Notes: generated by a model from the letters alone, not told the origin. A stretch of DNA of 64,000 nt from G965202915 sp965202915 (GCA_965202915.1 OZ241847.1:2046001-2110000); one strand, 5' to 3'; positions 24,886 through 34,997 are shown, counted from the stretch's first letter. Numbers and translations are program-made.

Positions 24886-26916
24886 TTAAATCAAGGGCAC
24901 GATCAATAACGCAACAATATTAATGATCTTGATCAACGGATTGACCGCGGGCCCGGCGGTGTCTTTATAGGGATCGCCAACGGTGTCGCCGGTGACCGCG
25001 GCTTTATGCGCGTCCGAGCCTTTACCGCCAAAGTTGCCGTCCTCGATGAATTTCTTGGCATTATCCCAGGCGCCGCCGCCCGCGGTCATCGAAATGGCCA
25101 CAAACAAGCCGGTGACGATCGTGCCCAGCAACAAGCCACCCAGGGCTACCGGGCCTAACACAAGACCGACCAACACCGGCACCAGTACCGGTATTAATGA
25201 TGGAATGATCATCTCCTTGATTGCGGCAACGGTGAGCAGATCGACCGCCCGTGAATAATCCGGCTTGGCGCTGCCGTCCATGATGCCGTCTATCTCTTTG
25301 AATTGCCGGCGGACTTCCAGCACCACCGATCCGGCCGCCCGGCCCACCGCCTCCATTGCCATCGCGGCGAACAGATACGGCACCATGCCCCCCAGGAACA
25401 GACCGATAATGATCATCGGATCAGACAGGGAAAACTCGGCGGCTTTGCCGGCGCTTTCCAGCGCGTGGGTGTAATCACCAAAGAGCACCAGCGCGGCCAG
25501 GCCAGCGGAACCGATGGCATAACCTTTGGTCACCGCCTTGGTGGTATTGCCAACCGCGTCCAGGGGATCGGTAATATTGCGGATCTTTTCATCCAAATCG
25601 GCCATCTCGGCAATACCGCCGGCGTTATCGGTGATCGGCCCGAATGCATCCAATGCCACGATAATACCGGTCATCGATAACATCGAGGTTGCGGCTATGG
25701 CAATACCGTACAGGTAGGCCAATTCATAGGCACCCCAAATACTGGCACAAACCGCGATGACCGGCAGTGCGGTTGCCTTCATGGAGATGCCGATACCGGC
25801 GATAATATTGGTTGCATGACCGGTCTCCGAGGCGGCGGCAACCTGTTTGACCGGCGGGTATTGTGTGCCGGTATAGTATTCGGTGATCCAAACCAATGCC
25901 GCGGTGAGTGCCAGACCTATCAGCGCGGCATAATACAACCTGCTTGATGGGATCTCCTCCCCGCCGATCACTATCGTGTCACCCAGCACCCAGCCGGTTA
26001 CCGGGTAGAATGCGATTATCGCCAGCACCCCGGCTACGATCAAACCGCGATAGAGCGCACCCATGATGCCGCCACCCTCACCCACCTTGACAAAATAAGT
26101 GCCGATCACCGAGGCAATGATCGATACTCCGCCCAGTGCCAATGGATAAATTAATGCACCATCGGCGGCGGCTTCAACTATCAGGCTACCCAGCAGCATG
26201 GTGGCGATCACCGTTACCGCGTAAGTCTCAAACAGATCGGCGGCCATACCGGCGCAGTCACCGACGTTATCGCCGACGTTATCGGCAATAACGGCCGGAT
26301 TGCGGGGATCATCTTCCGGGATACCGGCCTCGACCTTGCCGACCAGATCGGCGCCAACGTCCGCCCCTTTGGTAAAAATACCGCCGCCCAACCGGGCAAA
26401 GATGGAAATTAAGGAGCCGCCAAAACCGAGCCCGACCAGGGCATGTAATATTTTGTCGGTCGGGACCCCAAGCATATCGAGCAGGCAGTAATAGCCGGCG
26501 ACGCCTAACAGGCCCAAACCGACCACCAATAAACCGGTGATCGCGCCGCCGCGAAAAGCGACCGTCAGTGCCGCGTTAATGCCGTCACTGGCGGCTTGTG
26601 CAGTGCGCAGATTCGAGCGCACTGAAATATTCATGCCTATATATCCGGCCGCGCCCGAAAATACCGCGCCTATGGAAAATCCGAACGCGGTGTACCAATC
26701 CAAGGCCAGCCCCAGTGCCAAAAACAGCACGCCACCGACTATGCCGATGGCGGTGTACTGACGGTTGAGGTAAGCCGATGCGCCTTGCTGAATCGCCGTC
26801 GCTATCGCTTGCATTTTTTCGTTGCCTTCCGGTTGCGCCAGAATCCAGCGAATCGACCATATTCCATAAACAATCGCCAATACCCCGCAGATCAGGGCAA
26901 ACATTAGTGCCGACAT
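24886..26916 (-). CDS. hppA: Proton-translocating membrane pyrophosphatase, K+-independent type
   Basis: 676 residues, about 16 membrane helices. It splits PPi and pumps H+ across the inner membrane (or runs in reverse to make PPi). The PPi site is clear: DVGADLVGKVEAGIPEDDPR then NVGDNVGD. Residues Lys460 and Thr463 in GNTTKAVTKG are the pair that marks K+-independent H+-pumping enzymes, as opposed to Ala/Gly in the K+-dependent class. It follows the PPi-dependent phosphofructokinase on the same strand at about 115 bases. Confidence 0.96.
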   Translation of the reverse strand: MSALMFALICGVLAIVYGIWSIRWILAQPEGNEKMQAIATAIQQGASAYLNRQYTAIGIVGGVLFLALGLALDWYTAFGFSIGAVFSGAAGYIGMNISVRSNLRTAQAASDGINAALTVAFRGGAITGLLVVGLGLLGVAGYYCLLDMLGVPTDKILHALVGLGFGGSLISIFARLGGGIFTKGADVGADLVGKVEAGIPEDDPRNPAVIADNVGDNVGDCAGMAADLFETYAVTVIATMLLGSLIVEAAADGALIYPLALGGVSIIASVIGTYFVKVGEGGGIMGALYRGLIVAGVLAIIAFYPVTGWVLGDTIVIGGEEIPSSRLYYAALIGLALTAALVWITEYYTGTQYPPVKQVAAASETGHATNIIAGIGISMKATALPVIAVCASIWGAYELAYLYGIAIAATSMLSMTGIIVALDAFGPITDNAGGIAEMADLDEKIRNITDPLDAVGNTTKAVTKGYAIGSAGLAALVLFGDYTHALESAGKAAEFSLSDPMIIIGLFLGGMVPYLFAAMAMEAVGRAAGSVVLEVRRQFKEIDGIMDGSAKPDYSRAVDLLTVAAIKEMIIPSLIPVLVPVLVGLVLGPVALGGLLLGTIVTGLFVAISMTAGGGAWDNAKKFIEDGNFGGKGSDAHKAAVTGDTVGDPYKDTAGPAVNPLIKIINIVALLIVPLI

Positions 26917-27031
26917 GAAACTTCCCCTTAAATTGAATGATTAATGATTAAATGCAGGACAACCATATCCTCGGTAAATGCGCCCCGAGTATTTGGTCAA
27001 GATCTGATATGGTGCGGATTGTACCCGGATA

Positions 27032-28303
27032 TCAATCAAATTCAAAGCCCGCATCCAGTTTTTTCCGCACCGGACGGTTTTTAAGTTGCACGTAACAGGG
27101 CAAGCCATTTGCATAGGGCGGATAATCTTCGCCTTCGATCAACGGGGTTAAATAGTCACGGCAGGCTTGCGTGATCCCAAATCCATCTTCAGAGATATAC
27201 GCCGATGGCATCATCTTTTCAACGTTGGCAACGTCCTCAAGATCGGCTTTGCCGATCTCCCATACATAGGGTCGGTCGCTCCGGCGAGTAATTATCGGCA
27301 TGATCCCGGTTGCGCCGGTGAGTGCCATTTCCACCGCCGCCCTGCCCAGTGCATAGGCCTGGTCAACGTCTGTTTTAGAGGCGATATGGCGTGCCGAGCG
27401 CTGTAGATAGTCTGCCACGGCCCAGTGATATTTATAACCATGCGCGTCCTTTATCATATTGGCGAGCACCGGCGCCACTCCCCCCAATTGAGCATGACCA
27501 AATGCGTCCCGACTGCCCTGGGCCGAGAGAAATCCGCCATCCGGCCAGTGCGCACCCTCGGCCGCCACCACCGTGCAGTACTGATATTGCTCTACATATT
27601 GACCGACCCGGCTCAGGAACGCCCGTTTATCAAAATCAATCTCCGGAAATAAAATGACTATCGGGATATCGTTGTTGTCATCCGCGGCAAGGCCTCCGGC
27701 GGCGGCTATCCAGCCGGTATGTCGCCCCATGACTTCGATTACGAAGACTTTGGTGGAGGTCTTGGCCATGGCCCGAACGTCAAACGAGGCCTCGCGAGTT
27801 GAAATGGCGATATACTTGGCAGCCGAACCAAAACCGGGACAAACGTCGGTGATGGGCAGATCATTGTCAACCGTCTTGGGAATGTGTATGACTTGAATTG
27901 GAAAGCCGGCCTGGGCCGACAGTTGTGATACCTTGTAGCAGGTATCCGCCGAATCGCCGCCACCATTGTAAAAAAAATAGCGGATATCGTGCGCCCTGAA
28001 CACTTCGATTAATCGTTCATATTCACGCCGGCTTTCCTTTGGATCTTTCAGCTTGTAGCGGCAGGTCCCAAACGCCCCGGCGGGAGTATGGCGCAGTGCC
28101 GAAATCGCTTGCCCACTCTCTTGTGAGGTATCGATTAAGTCTTCAGTCAATGCGCCAATAATGCCATTTCTGCCCGCATAGACCCTGCCGATTGCATCGG
28201 TTTGTTTGCGGGCGGTTTCAATGACGCCGCAGGCACTGGCATTAATCACCGCAGTCACCCCGCCTGACTGGGCATAAAATGCATTTCCGACTACTGTTGC
28301 CAT
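27032..28303 (-). CDS. pfp: PPi-dependent 6-phosphofructokinase
   Basis: 423 residues. Phosphorylates fructose 6-phosphate with PPi, reversibly. The donor site reads GGGDSADT (114-121) and the catalytic loop PKTVDND (142-148); Lys in place of Gly there is the sign of PPi use. MGRHTGW (192-198) binds sugar. In related enzymes of methylotrophs and sulfur-oxidising symbionts the same protein also acts on sedoheptulose and ribulose phosphates, and its gene is next to hppA, as here. That wider activity is inference for this protein. Confidence 0.9.
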   Translation of the reverse strand: MATVVGNAFYAQSGGVTAVINASACGVIETARKQTDAIGRVYAGRNGIIGALTEDLIDTSQESGQAISALRHTPAGAFGTCRYKLKDPKESRREYERLIEVFRAHDIRYFFYNGGGDSADTCYKVSQLSAQAGFPIQVIHIPKTVDNDLPITDVCPGFGSAAKYIAISTREASFDVRAMAKTSTKVFVIEVMGRHTGWIAAAGGLAADDNNDIPIVILFPEIDFDKRAFLSRVGQYVEQYQYCTVVAAEGAHWPDGGFLSAQGSRDAFGHAQLGGVAPVLANMIKDAHGYKYHWAVADYLQRSARHIASKTDVDQAYALGRAAVEMALTGATGIMPIITRRSDRPYVWEIGKADLEDVANVEKMMPSAYISEDGFGITQACRDYLTPLIEGEDYPPYANGLPCYVQLKNRPVRKKLDAGFEFD

Positions 28304-28433
28304 AATTTTCTCCTATCGTTTGAAACCTTGCCATGGCAAATGGACTCTAAATAATATCATCTCTTGCGCCACCGGCCATTATAATGCACCGGTGTCGATG
28401 CGATAATAAGCGGATATAACAACGTAATAAAAT

Positions 28434-29906
28434 ATGACCTCATTCAGATCATTTTGCATATTCATTGCCGCCCTGGGCATGCTTTACAGTATTGCGGCAT
28501 TATCGGTCACCGCGTTCGACCTGCCCGATATCGGGGATTCCGCCGGCAGCGTAGTGTCACCTGAATACGAACGACGTCTTGGCCAGGCATTTCTGCGCCA
28601 GGTCAGACGGCATGCCAACATCGTTACCGATCCGGAGATTGAGCAATATATCAATTCTCTGGGTTCTCGGCTTGTCTCCCACACCGGCGATAACGCCCAG
28701 CCGTTTTCTTTTTTTGCGGTGTTGGACTCTACCATCAATGCCTTTGCCGGTCCCGGTGGGGTGATAGGCATTAATACCGGCGTGATATTGAACTCCCGCG
28801 GCGAAAGTGAATTGGCCGCAGTGATGGCGCATGAAATTGCACACGTCACTCAGCGCCATCTGGCAAGATCACTGGAACGGCTTAATCGCTCCAAGCTGCC
28901 TATGTTTGCGGCACTACTGGGTGCGGTGCTGGTGGGCATACAAAACCCCAACGCGGGCGTGGCCGCATTGACCGCGGCAACCGGTGTAAACGTTCAAAAT
29001 CAAATCAATTTTACTCGTGTCAATGAACAGGAAGCTGATCGCATAGGTATGCAATTGCTGGTACGAGCACAATATGACCCGCGCGGCATGCCGGGATTTT
29101 TTGAACGCCTGCAGCAAAGCTCGCAGTATCATCACAGCAATGCCCCTGAGTTTCTTCGCACCCATCCCCTGACCACCTCGCGTATTGCCGATACCCGTGC
29201 CCGCGCGGAAATTTACCCAAAGGTCGAATATCCGGACAGCGAAGAGTATGGTTTGGTTCGGGCAAAGATCGAGGTATTAAGCCGAAAATCGGCGGATGAT
29301 CTGGTTAAATCATATGCCTATAAACTGAAGCAAACGCAAGCGCGCGACGCGGATGAAAAGTCTCTGCGTTACGGCTATGCGCTTGCCCTGACCAGCCAGG
29401 GTGATTTCGATGAAGCGCACCGGCAGTTGGCGTATTTATTAACTCGGGACAGTGACAACGTGCATTACATGCTGGCTTCCGGCGGAGTTGAAGCGGCACG
29501 GAAAAATTACCGTCTCGCCAACACAATTTATCAAAAGGCTTACACACTTTATCCGCGATACAGACCGCTTGTATTTGCTTATAGTAAGTTCTTGCTCGAT
29601 TATCACAACCCCGAGGAGGCCCGCAATATATTGAGGCGCTACCGGGGGCAGCATGATCACGAAGCTGATCCGATTTTTCATGATCTGTTGGCGCAGGCCG
29701 AAACTCAATCGGGTCATGATGCTGAGGGGGCTATTGCAAAGGCCGAATATCATTATCTGGTGGGCGCTACTCGATCAGCCATAGACAAACTCAAATTTAC
29801 TGAAAACCGCTTCAAACTAAGTGATTATCAACTGCAAAGAGTGACTGCCCGACGGGTTCAATTGGAGTATGAGCTTGAATTGGAAAAGCAACTTGGATTA
29901 AGGTAG
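28434..29906 (+). CDS. bepA: Periplasmic M48 metalloprotease / chaperone BepA
   Basis: 490 residues. Signal peptide, then an M48 zinc protease domain with HEIAH at 133-137 and third ligand in NEQEADRIG, then TPR-like helices to the C-terminus. BepA assists LptD maturation and degrades stalled outer-membrane proteins at the BAM complex. Length and order match E. coli BepA (YfgC). Confidence 0.93.
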   Translation: MTSFRSFCIFIAALGMLYSIAALSVTAFDLPDIGDSAGSVVSPEYERRLGQAFLRQVRRHANIVTDPEIEQYINSLGSRLVSHTGDNAQPFSFFAVLDSTINAFAGPGGVIGINTGVILNSRGESELAAVMAHEIAHVTQRHLARSLERLNRSKLPMFAALLGAVLVGIQNPNAGVAALTAATGVNVQNQINFTRVNEQEADRIGMQLLVRAQYDPRGMPGFFERLQQSSQYHHSNAPEFLRTHPLTTSRIADTRARAEIYPKVEYPDSEEYGLVRAKIEVLSRKSADDLVKSYAYKLKQTQARDADEKSLRYGYALALTSQGDFDEAHRQLAYLLTRDSDNVHYMLASGGVEAARKNYRLANTIYQKAYTLYPRYRPLVFAYSKFLLDYHNPEEARNILRRYRGQHDHEADPIFHDLLAQAETQSGHDAEGAIAKAEYHYLVGATRSAIDKLKFTENRFKLSDYQLQRVTARRVQLEYELELEKQLGLR

Positions 29907-29928
29907 GCATAAATATATCTGTGGCACA

Positions 29929-30375
29929 ATGTTACGAAGAACATGCATTAAATTGTTGACCGCCGGCGGTGCATTTTTATTATTGACCAGGCCATTGCGG
30001 GTTTTTGCCGAGATGCGCAGAGATGCCTTTACCGCCACTGAATTGGATACGGCGCTGGCAGAGGCTTTTCCCGGAAAATCAATCGTGATCAGCGATCAAA
30101 TTACCATAGGGGTTCATTCAGTGGTTGAAAACGGCGCCGTTGTTCCAATCAAAATAAACACCTCTTTGCCCGACGCCAAAAAAATTGCCATTTTTGTGGA
30201 AAAAAACCCGAATCCACTGATCGCCAGCTTTGATCTATCGGCGGGATGCAGGGGATTTGTCGCCACGCGAATAAAAATTGGCGAGCCATCGAAGGTTCTT
30301 GCGGTTGTACAATCGGGCGAGTCGCTGTATAAACACGAAAAATTTGTTGAGGTGATTGAAGGCGGTTGCGCCTAG
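29929..30375 (+). CDS. soxY: Thiosulfate oxidation carrier protein SoxY
   Basis: 148 residues. SoxY carries sulfur intermediates on a C-terminal Cys during periplasmic thiosulfate oxidation, as a heterodimer with SoxZ. A Tat-like signal (RRTCIKLL) and AFPGKSIVISDQI-type fold are present. The C-terminus reads EGGCA, so the carrier Cys147 is there but the classical GGCGG end is shortened. soxZ follows directly; soxXA, soxB and soxCD are not in the window, as in purple sulfur bacteria with split sox loci. Confidence 0.9.
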   Translation: MLRRTCIKLLTAGGAFLLLTRPLRVFAEMRRDAFTATELDTALAEAFPGKSIVISDQITIGVHSVVENGAVVPIKINTSLPDAKKIAIFVEKNPNPLIASFDLSAGCRGFVATRIKIGEPSKVLAVVQSGESLYKHEKFVEVIEGGCA

Positions 30376-30386
30376 GGCCGGGTTCA

Positions 30387-30701
30387 ATGCCGGAAAGTAT
30401 AAGAATACAAACCAGATTGCGAGCAGGTTTGGTGACCATACGCGCGATTATTCGGCATCCGATGGAGACCGGATTCAGGTTCGATCAGGAGCGTGGCGGG
30501 ATTGTGCCCGCCCATTATATTAAAACCGTAACCGTTTATCACAACCATAACGTCATTATGTCCTGCGACTGGAGCCGCGCCGTGGCCAAAAACCCGTATT
30601 TATCTCTGATGTTTGAGCAAGCCAAAGCCGGGGATACAATAAAAATAAGCTGGGTGGATAATCTGGATAAAACAGACTCCGCCGAAGCTGTAATTTCATA
30701 A
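30387..30701 (+). CDS. soxZ: Thiosulfate oxidation carrier protein SoxZ
   Basis: 104 residues from ATG 30387 (MPESIRIQTRLRAG). Immunoglobulin-like fold protein with IRHPMETGF, VTVYHNHNVIMSCDWSRAVAKNP and a DTIKISWVDN end, all typical of SoxZ. It lies 11 bases after soxY. No signal peptide: the pair is probably exported together through the Tat signal on SoxY. Confidence 0.93.
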   Translation: MPESIRIQTRLRAGLVTIRAIIRHPMETGFRFDQERGGIVPAHYIKTVTVYHNHNVIMSCDWSRAVAKNPYLSLMFEQAKAGDTIKISWVDNLDKTDSAEAVIS

Positions 30702-30729
30702 GCTCTCTCGTCCCCGGTCTCTCATTTCA

Positions 30730-31608
30730 ATGCGTGTGCTGATTCTTTTATTGTTATATATCGTCTTGTCCATTATTTGTGGCGCCTTACTGAGTTATCC
30801 GCTGATGGTGATACTTGAGCCGCTGCTGGAGCTGGGATATCGGAAATATCCGCATTATTCGACCCTGCTTTGCGGGGTGATCTTCAGTATTCTTTATGTG
30901 AAATGCCTGCGCCTGCCAGTAAAACAGAGTTTAGGGTATGATCAGCCGGTCCGCCCCTTTATTAAACATATCATTCAAGGTTGCCTGGCGGGCATGGCTA
31001 TGATGGCAATTGTCGCAATAACCTTGCAGATAACCGGAATACACGTGGTCGACTCTTCCCGCGTCATCAACCCGGGCGCAGTACTGGAAAAATTGTCGGG
31101 CATAATATTGGCCGCCCTGGCCATTGGATTTATTGAGGAAAGTATTTTTCGAGGGGCATTACTTGCCGGCCTGCACAGGCAGCTGAATGCCGTCGTCGCC
31201 ATCCTGCTCAGTGCCCTGCTGTATGCGGCTGTACACTTCATCTATTACCCCATCCCCCCTGAGGGAATGGAGATCCGTCCATTGACTGCATTCATGGCGA
31301 TACCGCAAGCGTTGCACCGATTTTCCAACCCGGTGATCATCGATCACTTTATGACGCTTACCATGTTTGGCGTTCTGCTCGGCTTGATCAGATTGCGCAG
31401 TAGCAGCCTGGCGACTTGCATAGGCGTACATGTCGGGGTCGTGATCGTGATAAAACTGGTACGGTATTATACGAATTCAGTTCATAGCCACGATTACCTG
31501 CTGCTTAACCGCTATAACGACATGGTTGGCTGGTTCACTTGCATGGTATTGCTATTGACGGCCTTGCTGTACGCGTGGCTCAGCCGCAGTGGCAGAATGA
31601 CGAATTGA
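30730..31608 (+). CDS. CPBP family intramembrane glutamic endopeptidase
   Basis: 292 residues with about eight membrane helices. Motif 1 EESIFRG has Glu136, Glu137 and Arg141; motif 2 has His in AAVHFIYYP. These are the catalytic residues of the CAAX/ABI (CPBP) family. The substrate is unknown. It starts 28 bases after soxZ but nothing ties it to sulfur metabolism. Confidence 0.82.
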   Translation: MRVLILLLLYIVLSIICGALLSYPLMVILEPLLELGYRKYPHYSTLLCGVIFSILYVKCLRLPVKQSLGYDQPVRPFIKHIIQGCLAGMAMMAIVAITLQITGIHVVDSSRVINPGAVLEKLSGIILAALAIGFIEESIFRGALLAGLHRQLNAVVAILLSALLYAAVHFIYYPIPPEGMEIRPLTAFMAIPQALHRFSNPVIIDHFMTLTMFGVLLGLIRLRSSSLATCIGVHVGVVIVIKLVRYYTNSVHSHDYLLLNRYNDMVGWFTCMVLLLTALLYAWLSRSGRMTN

Positions 31609-31769
31609 TATTTGCCTGCGCGACTGGTCGAAACCGGGACACAACTTATGATATCTCATCTAAATTTTATCGTAATACCGCTATCTTTTGTTATACAATC
31701 TTTGAATATCCATGGTGGGGTTTTGCATAGTCGCGATGATCTTAATCGGATCCGTGTCTTAAAATAACC

Positions 31770-32135
31770 ATGGCTAAAAAACTGTTTATGAGTCCGATGA
31801 CATTAAATACAATCCTGAATACCGCGCCTGTTTTGATTCAAGGGGCGACCAGGTTGATTAAATTGATCCGTGACCGGGGTGATCCCGCTGCGGTGGAAAT
31901 TCCGGATACAGTGGAAGGAATAAAACTGGAAGTGGAGCACTTGCACCGGCGGCTTGATGCCGACACCGAAGCCAACGTTGAACAGGTCCGATTAGTTGAA
32001 ACACTGGCCAAGCAACAGGAAGCTCTGGCGAAACAATTGAGAGCGACCGTGACTTATCTGAATCTGGTGATAATTGGTTTGCTTGCCGTGGCGGTTGTGG
32101 CGGTAATTGCTCTCTATCTGACACTGGTCGCATAG
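31770..32135 (+). CDS. Small hypothetical coiled-coil membrane protein
   Basis: 121 residues. The middle (about 45-88) is a charged helix likely to form a coiled coil (KLEVEHLHRRLDADTEAN), and a membrane anchor occupies 96-118 (LVIIGLLAVAVVAVIALYL). I do not recognise the family. The DUF2007 gene starts 2 bases after its stop, so they are probably translated together. Confidence 0.65.
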   Translation: MAKKLFMSPMTLNTILNTAPVLIQGATRLIKLIRDRGDPAAVEIPDTVEGIKLEVEHLHRRLDADTEANVEQVRLVETLAKQQEALAKQLRATVTYLNLVIIGLLAVAVVAVIALYLTLVA

Positions 32136-32137
32136 CA

Positions 32138-32350
32138 ATGAAGAAGGTTTACAGCTCGGACAACCTTATCCAATCCGGTTACATCAAAGGCCTGCTGGAA
32201 GCTCATGGCATATCCTGTCACCTCAGAAATATCGATCTTGCCGGCGGCATCGGCGGCTTGCCGATCAATGAATGCTGGCCGGAAGTTTGGCTGGTTCATG
32301 ACGACGATTACCGGCAGGCCAATACCATTATTAACGAAGCAATAAAATAA
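32138..32350 (+). CDS. DUF2007 domain protein
   Basis: 70 residues. The start KKVYSSDNLIQSGYIKGLLEA and the end with EVWLVHDDDYRQANTII fit the DUF2007 family (a small fold related to PII-like signal proteins), whose function is not settled. It follows the coiled-coil gene closely. Confidence 0.8.
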   Translation: MKKVYSSDNLIQSGYIKGLLEAHGISCHLRNIDLAGGIGGLPINECWPEVWLVHDDDYRQANTIINEAIK

Positions 32351-32490
32351 ATTCATGGGCGGCCACAGGCGGTGAAAAACACAAATCACAACCGGAACGA
32401 TCGCACTGTATTCAGGCCCCGCCGGGTTGATCGGGAGCAAATCCAGGTCACCTATTCATCCCACTTCTTATGTAATAGTCCGGTTCGGCA

Positions 32491-33927
32491 GTGATATCGT
32501 TCCATATACCGGCAAAAGCTACCGCGGTTTTTGTAATCGCTTGTTTATCGGCCGGCATTTCCACCGCCGATGACATCGGCCGATTGCCCGATCCGGTAAA
32601 GAAAATACTGGCCACGCACAAATTACCGAAAGACTCACTCAGCCTCTATATTCAGCAATACGACGCGTCTCAACCCCTATTGTCGATAAATGGCAATATT
32701 TCTCGGACCCCGGCTTCGGTGATGAAACTATTGACGACCTATGCCGGCCTGCAATTACTGGCGCCCAATTACACCTGGGAAACCCATATACATCTCGACG
32801 GAAAACTTGAAGACGGCACCCTGAATGGTAACTTGATCATTGAGGGAGGCGGCGATCCATATCTGGTCAAGGAGACCTTCTGGCATTTATTATTTACCTT
32901 GCGCAACAGAGGATTAACGCACATCAACGGCGATATCTTAATCGATGACGAATGGTCGGAAGAAGAAACAGGACATCCGAAGGATTTTGACAACAGACCT
33001 CATCACGTTTATAATGCCTTTCCGTCAGCGTCGCTATTGAATTTTCACGCTCATCAATTCTACTTCATACCCACCGGGAATAAAGTCCATATTTATCCCG
33101 ATCCGCCCGCGGCAAACTTAAAAGTTAAAAATAAATTGCGACTCGTAAACGGACATTGTAAAAGAAAATACCGCAACGTCCGTTTTAACGTGGTCAAACA
33201 GAATGCCGTAACAACCGTTGAATTTGATGACGACTATCCCAGAAGATGCGGCAATCAGCATCTGCTGCGCACCGTGTTAACGGCTGATGACTATATATTT
33301 GGCGTATTCAAAACACTGTGGCAAAGCATGGGCGGAACCATAAGCGGAAGTGCCGGAAAAACATCGGTCGATTTCTCCCGTCCTTTTTACGCGGTGCGTT
33401 CAAAACCATTGAGCGAAATTATTATTTATATTAACAAATTCAGCAATAATGTGATGGCCCGGCAATTATTACTAACTATTGGCAGCACAAGCCCGGAGAC
33501 GATCGATAGCAAGAACGGCGGCAAACAAGCCATAGCCGATTGGTTAACGAAGATTGGCATCCCGGCGCCTGAATTGATCATTGAAAACGGTTCCGGGCTG
33601 TCGCGTCATGCTCAAATATCAGCTCGCACCCTGGCGTTGATTTTACAACATGCTTTGCATAGCCCGTATCAACCGGAGTTTTTTGCATCACTGCCCCTGG
33701 TTGGCGTAGATGGCACAATGCGCAAGCGGCTTAGCGGTGAGATTGCTCCCGGCGCGGCGCGGATCAAAACCGGCATCATCGATAACGTCAGAACCATGGC
33801 CGGCTACGTGCGCGGCAAAGACGACAAAGGCTATATCCTGGTCGCATTACAAAACCATCCGGGCATACACAGGGGAATCGGAACACGTGTACAGGACACA
33901 ATTTTGAAGTGGCTGTATAACCGCTGA
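32491..33927 (+). CDS. dacB: D-alanyl-D-alanine carboxypeptidase/endopeptidase (PBP4)
   Basis: 478 residues. Signal peptide of about 26, then a class C penicillin-binding domain: SVMK with Ser76 and Lys79, SNN at 318-320, KTG at 426-428. DacB trims pentapeptides and cuts cross-links in periplasmic murein. The long insert between the first two motifs is normal for PBP4. Confidence 0.93.
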   Translation: MISFHIPAKATAVFVIACLSAGISTADDIGRLPDPVKKILATHKLPKDSLSLYIQQYDASQPLLSINGNISRTPASVMKLLTTYAGLQLLAPNYTWETHIHLDGKLEDGTLNGNLIIEGGGDPYLVKETFWHLLFTLRNRGLTHINGDILIDDEWSEEETGHPKDFDNRPHHVYNAFPSASLLNFHAHQFYFIPTGNKVHIYPDPPAANLKVKNKLRLVNGHCKRKYRNVRFNVVKQNAVTTVEFDDDYPRRCGNQHLLRTVLTADDYIFGVFKTLWQSMGGTISGSAGKTSVDFSRPFYAVRSKPLSEIIIYINKFSNNVMARQLLLTIGSTSPETIDSKNGGKQAIADWLTKIGIPAPELIIENGSGLSRHAQISARTLALILQHALHSPYQPEFFASLPLVGVDGTMRKRLSGEIAPGAARIKTGIIDNVRTMAGYVRGKDDKGYILVALQNHPGIHRGIGTRVQDTILKWLYNR

Positions 33928-34064
33928 AATGCTTCTTTCCGGCAAAGCATTCTTAATTGGACTAAAATAATGTTAAGCCTGTCAGGAACATAATTCCGCA
34001 GGGTTGCAGCGCGGTGGTACCGGGATGCGCCAGGCCGGAGCAAAACAATTTTTGGTACGTGAAA

Positions 34065-34997
34065 ATGAATATAGCAACAATCTTTACCTTGTTAATTATC
34101 CTTATGCCGTTGTCGGTGAATGCCAGAGAGGATCCCCAACCATATAAACCGCCCGGAAAATTCATATTGATTGAGTCCAGGCATGGTTATTTACATCGCA
34201 TGTATATCGATTGCCGAGGCACACGAGAGCCAACTGTATTAATTGACGTTGGTATTGGTGATTCGTCGGCAAACTGGCTGATGGTAATGGAAAATGTCTC
34301 CAGCAAAACCAGGGTATGCATTTATGACCGGGCAGGCTATGGTTTCAGTGATAGCGGCCCCGGACCCAGAACCACCAAGCAAATTGTTGAAGAGCTCAAC
34401 AACCTGGTGGTGGCCGCGAAAATACCCGGGCCCTACGTACTTGTCGGGCATTCGTTCGGCGGCTTCACCGCACAATACTTTGCGGCCAAACATCAAGATA
34501 AAACCGCTGGCCTGGTTTTGGTCGACTCATCCAATCCATACCAGGTAGAGCGCCTATCAAGGCTTGATGGAAAACCCCCCGGCAAACAGAATAGGAAGAT
34601 CATTTCCCGAAGGGACCCTCCGACCGAAGATCTGAGTGCGGTTCAAAAGCAATGGTATATGTTGAATTCAAGTCGGAAGGCAACCTTTGCGATCATGGAC
34701 GAATTGAAACATTTCAAAGAGAGTGCGCAGCAGGTGCAAAAAATGGGAATAATATCGCCCGACTTACCCCTGGCGGTATTGACCCGAGACCAGAGCCTAT
34801 TACCGGAGATTAACGGTAAATCACTGGAGCACGAGTGGTTGGACATGCAAAAACAACTCACACGGCTCTCCACCAACAGTTGGCAAACCATTGTTGAAAA
34901 CAGCGGCCACAACATCTATCGGGATGCGCCCCGGCGGGTGAGCGAGCATATTATCAAGGTTGTGATGCTGGCCGGCGCCGGCTCAAACACTAACTGA
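34065..34997 (+). CDS. Secreted alpha/beta hydrolase
   Basis: 310 residues from ATG 34065, chosen because a signal peptide follows directly (IFTLLIILMPLSVNA); the frame is open for 17 codons upstream. Nucleophile Ser130 in GHSFGG, an oxyanion-side block DVGIGDSSANW, and His282 in NSGHNIYRDAP give a catalytic triad with an acid I cannot assign surely. The substrate is unknown. Confidence 0.82.
   Translation: MNIATIFTLLIILMPLSVNAREDPQPYKPPGKFILIESRHGYLHRMYIDCRGTREPTVLIDVGIGDSSANWLMVMENVSSKTRVCIYDRAGYGFSDSGPGPRTTKQIVEELNNLVVAAKIPGPYVLVGHSFGGFTAQYFAAKHQDKTAGLVLVDSSNPYQVERLSRLDGKPPGKQNRKIISRRDPPTEDLSAVQKQWYMLNSSRKATFAIMDELKHFKESAQQVQKMGIISPDLPLAVLTRDQSLLPEINGKSLEHEWLDMQKQLTRLSTNSWQTIVENSGHNIYRDAPRRVSEHIIKVVMLAGAGSNTN

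Noticed and set aside
33928..33951. Hairpin AATGCTT/AAGCATT after dacB as terminator
   Set aside because: The stem is only 7 bp, A+T-rich, and has no T run.
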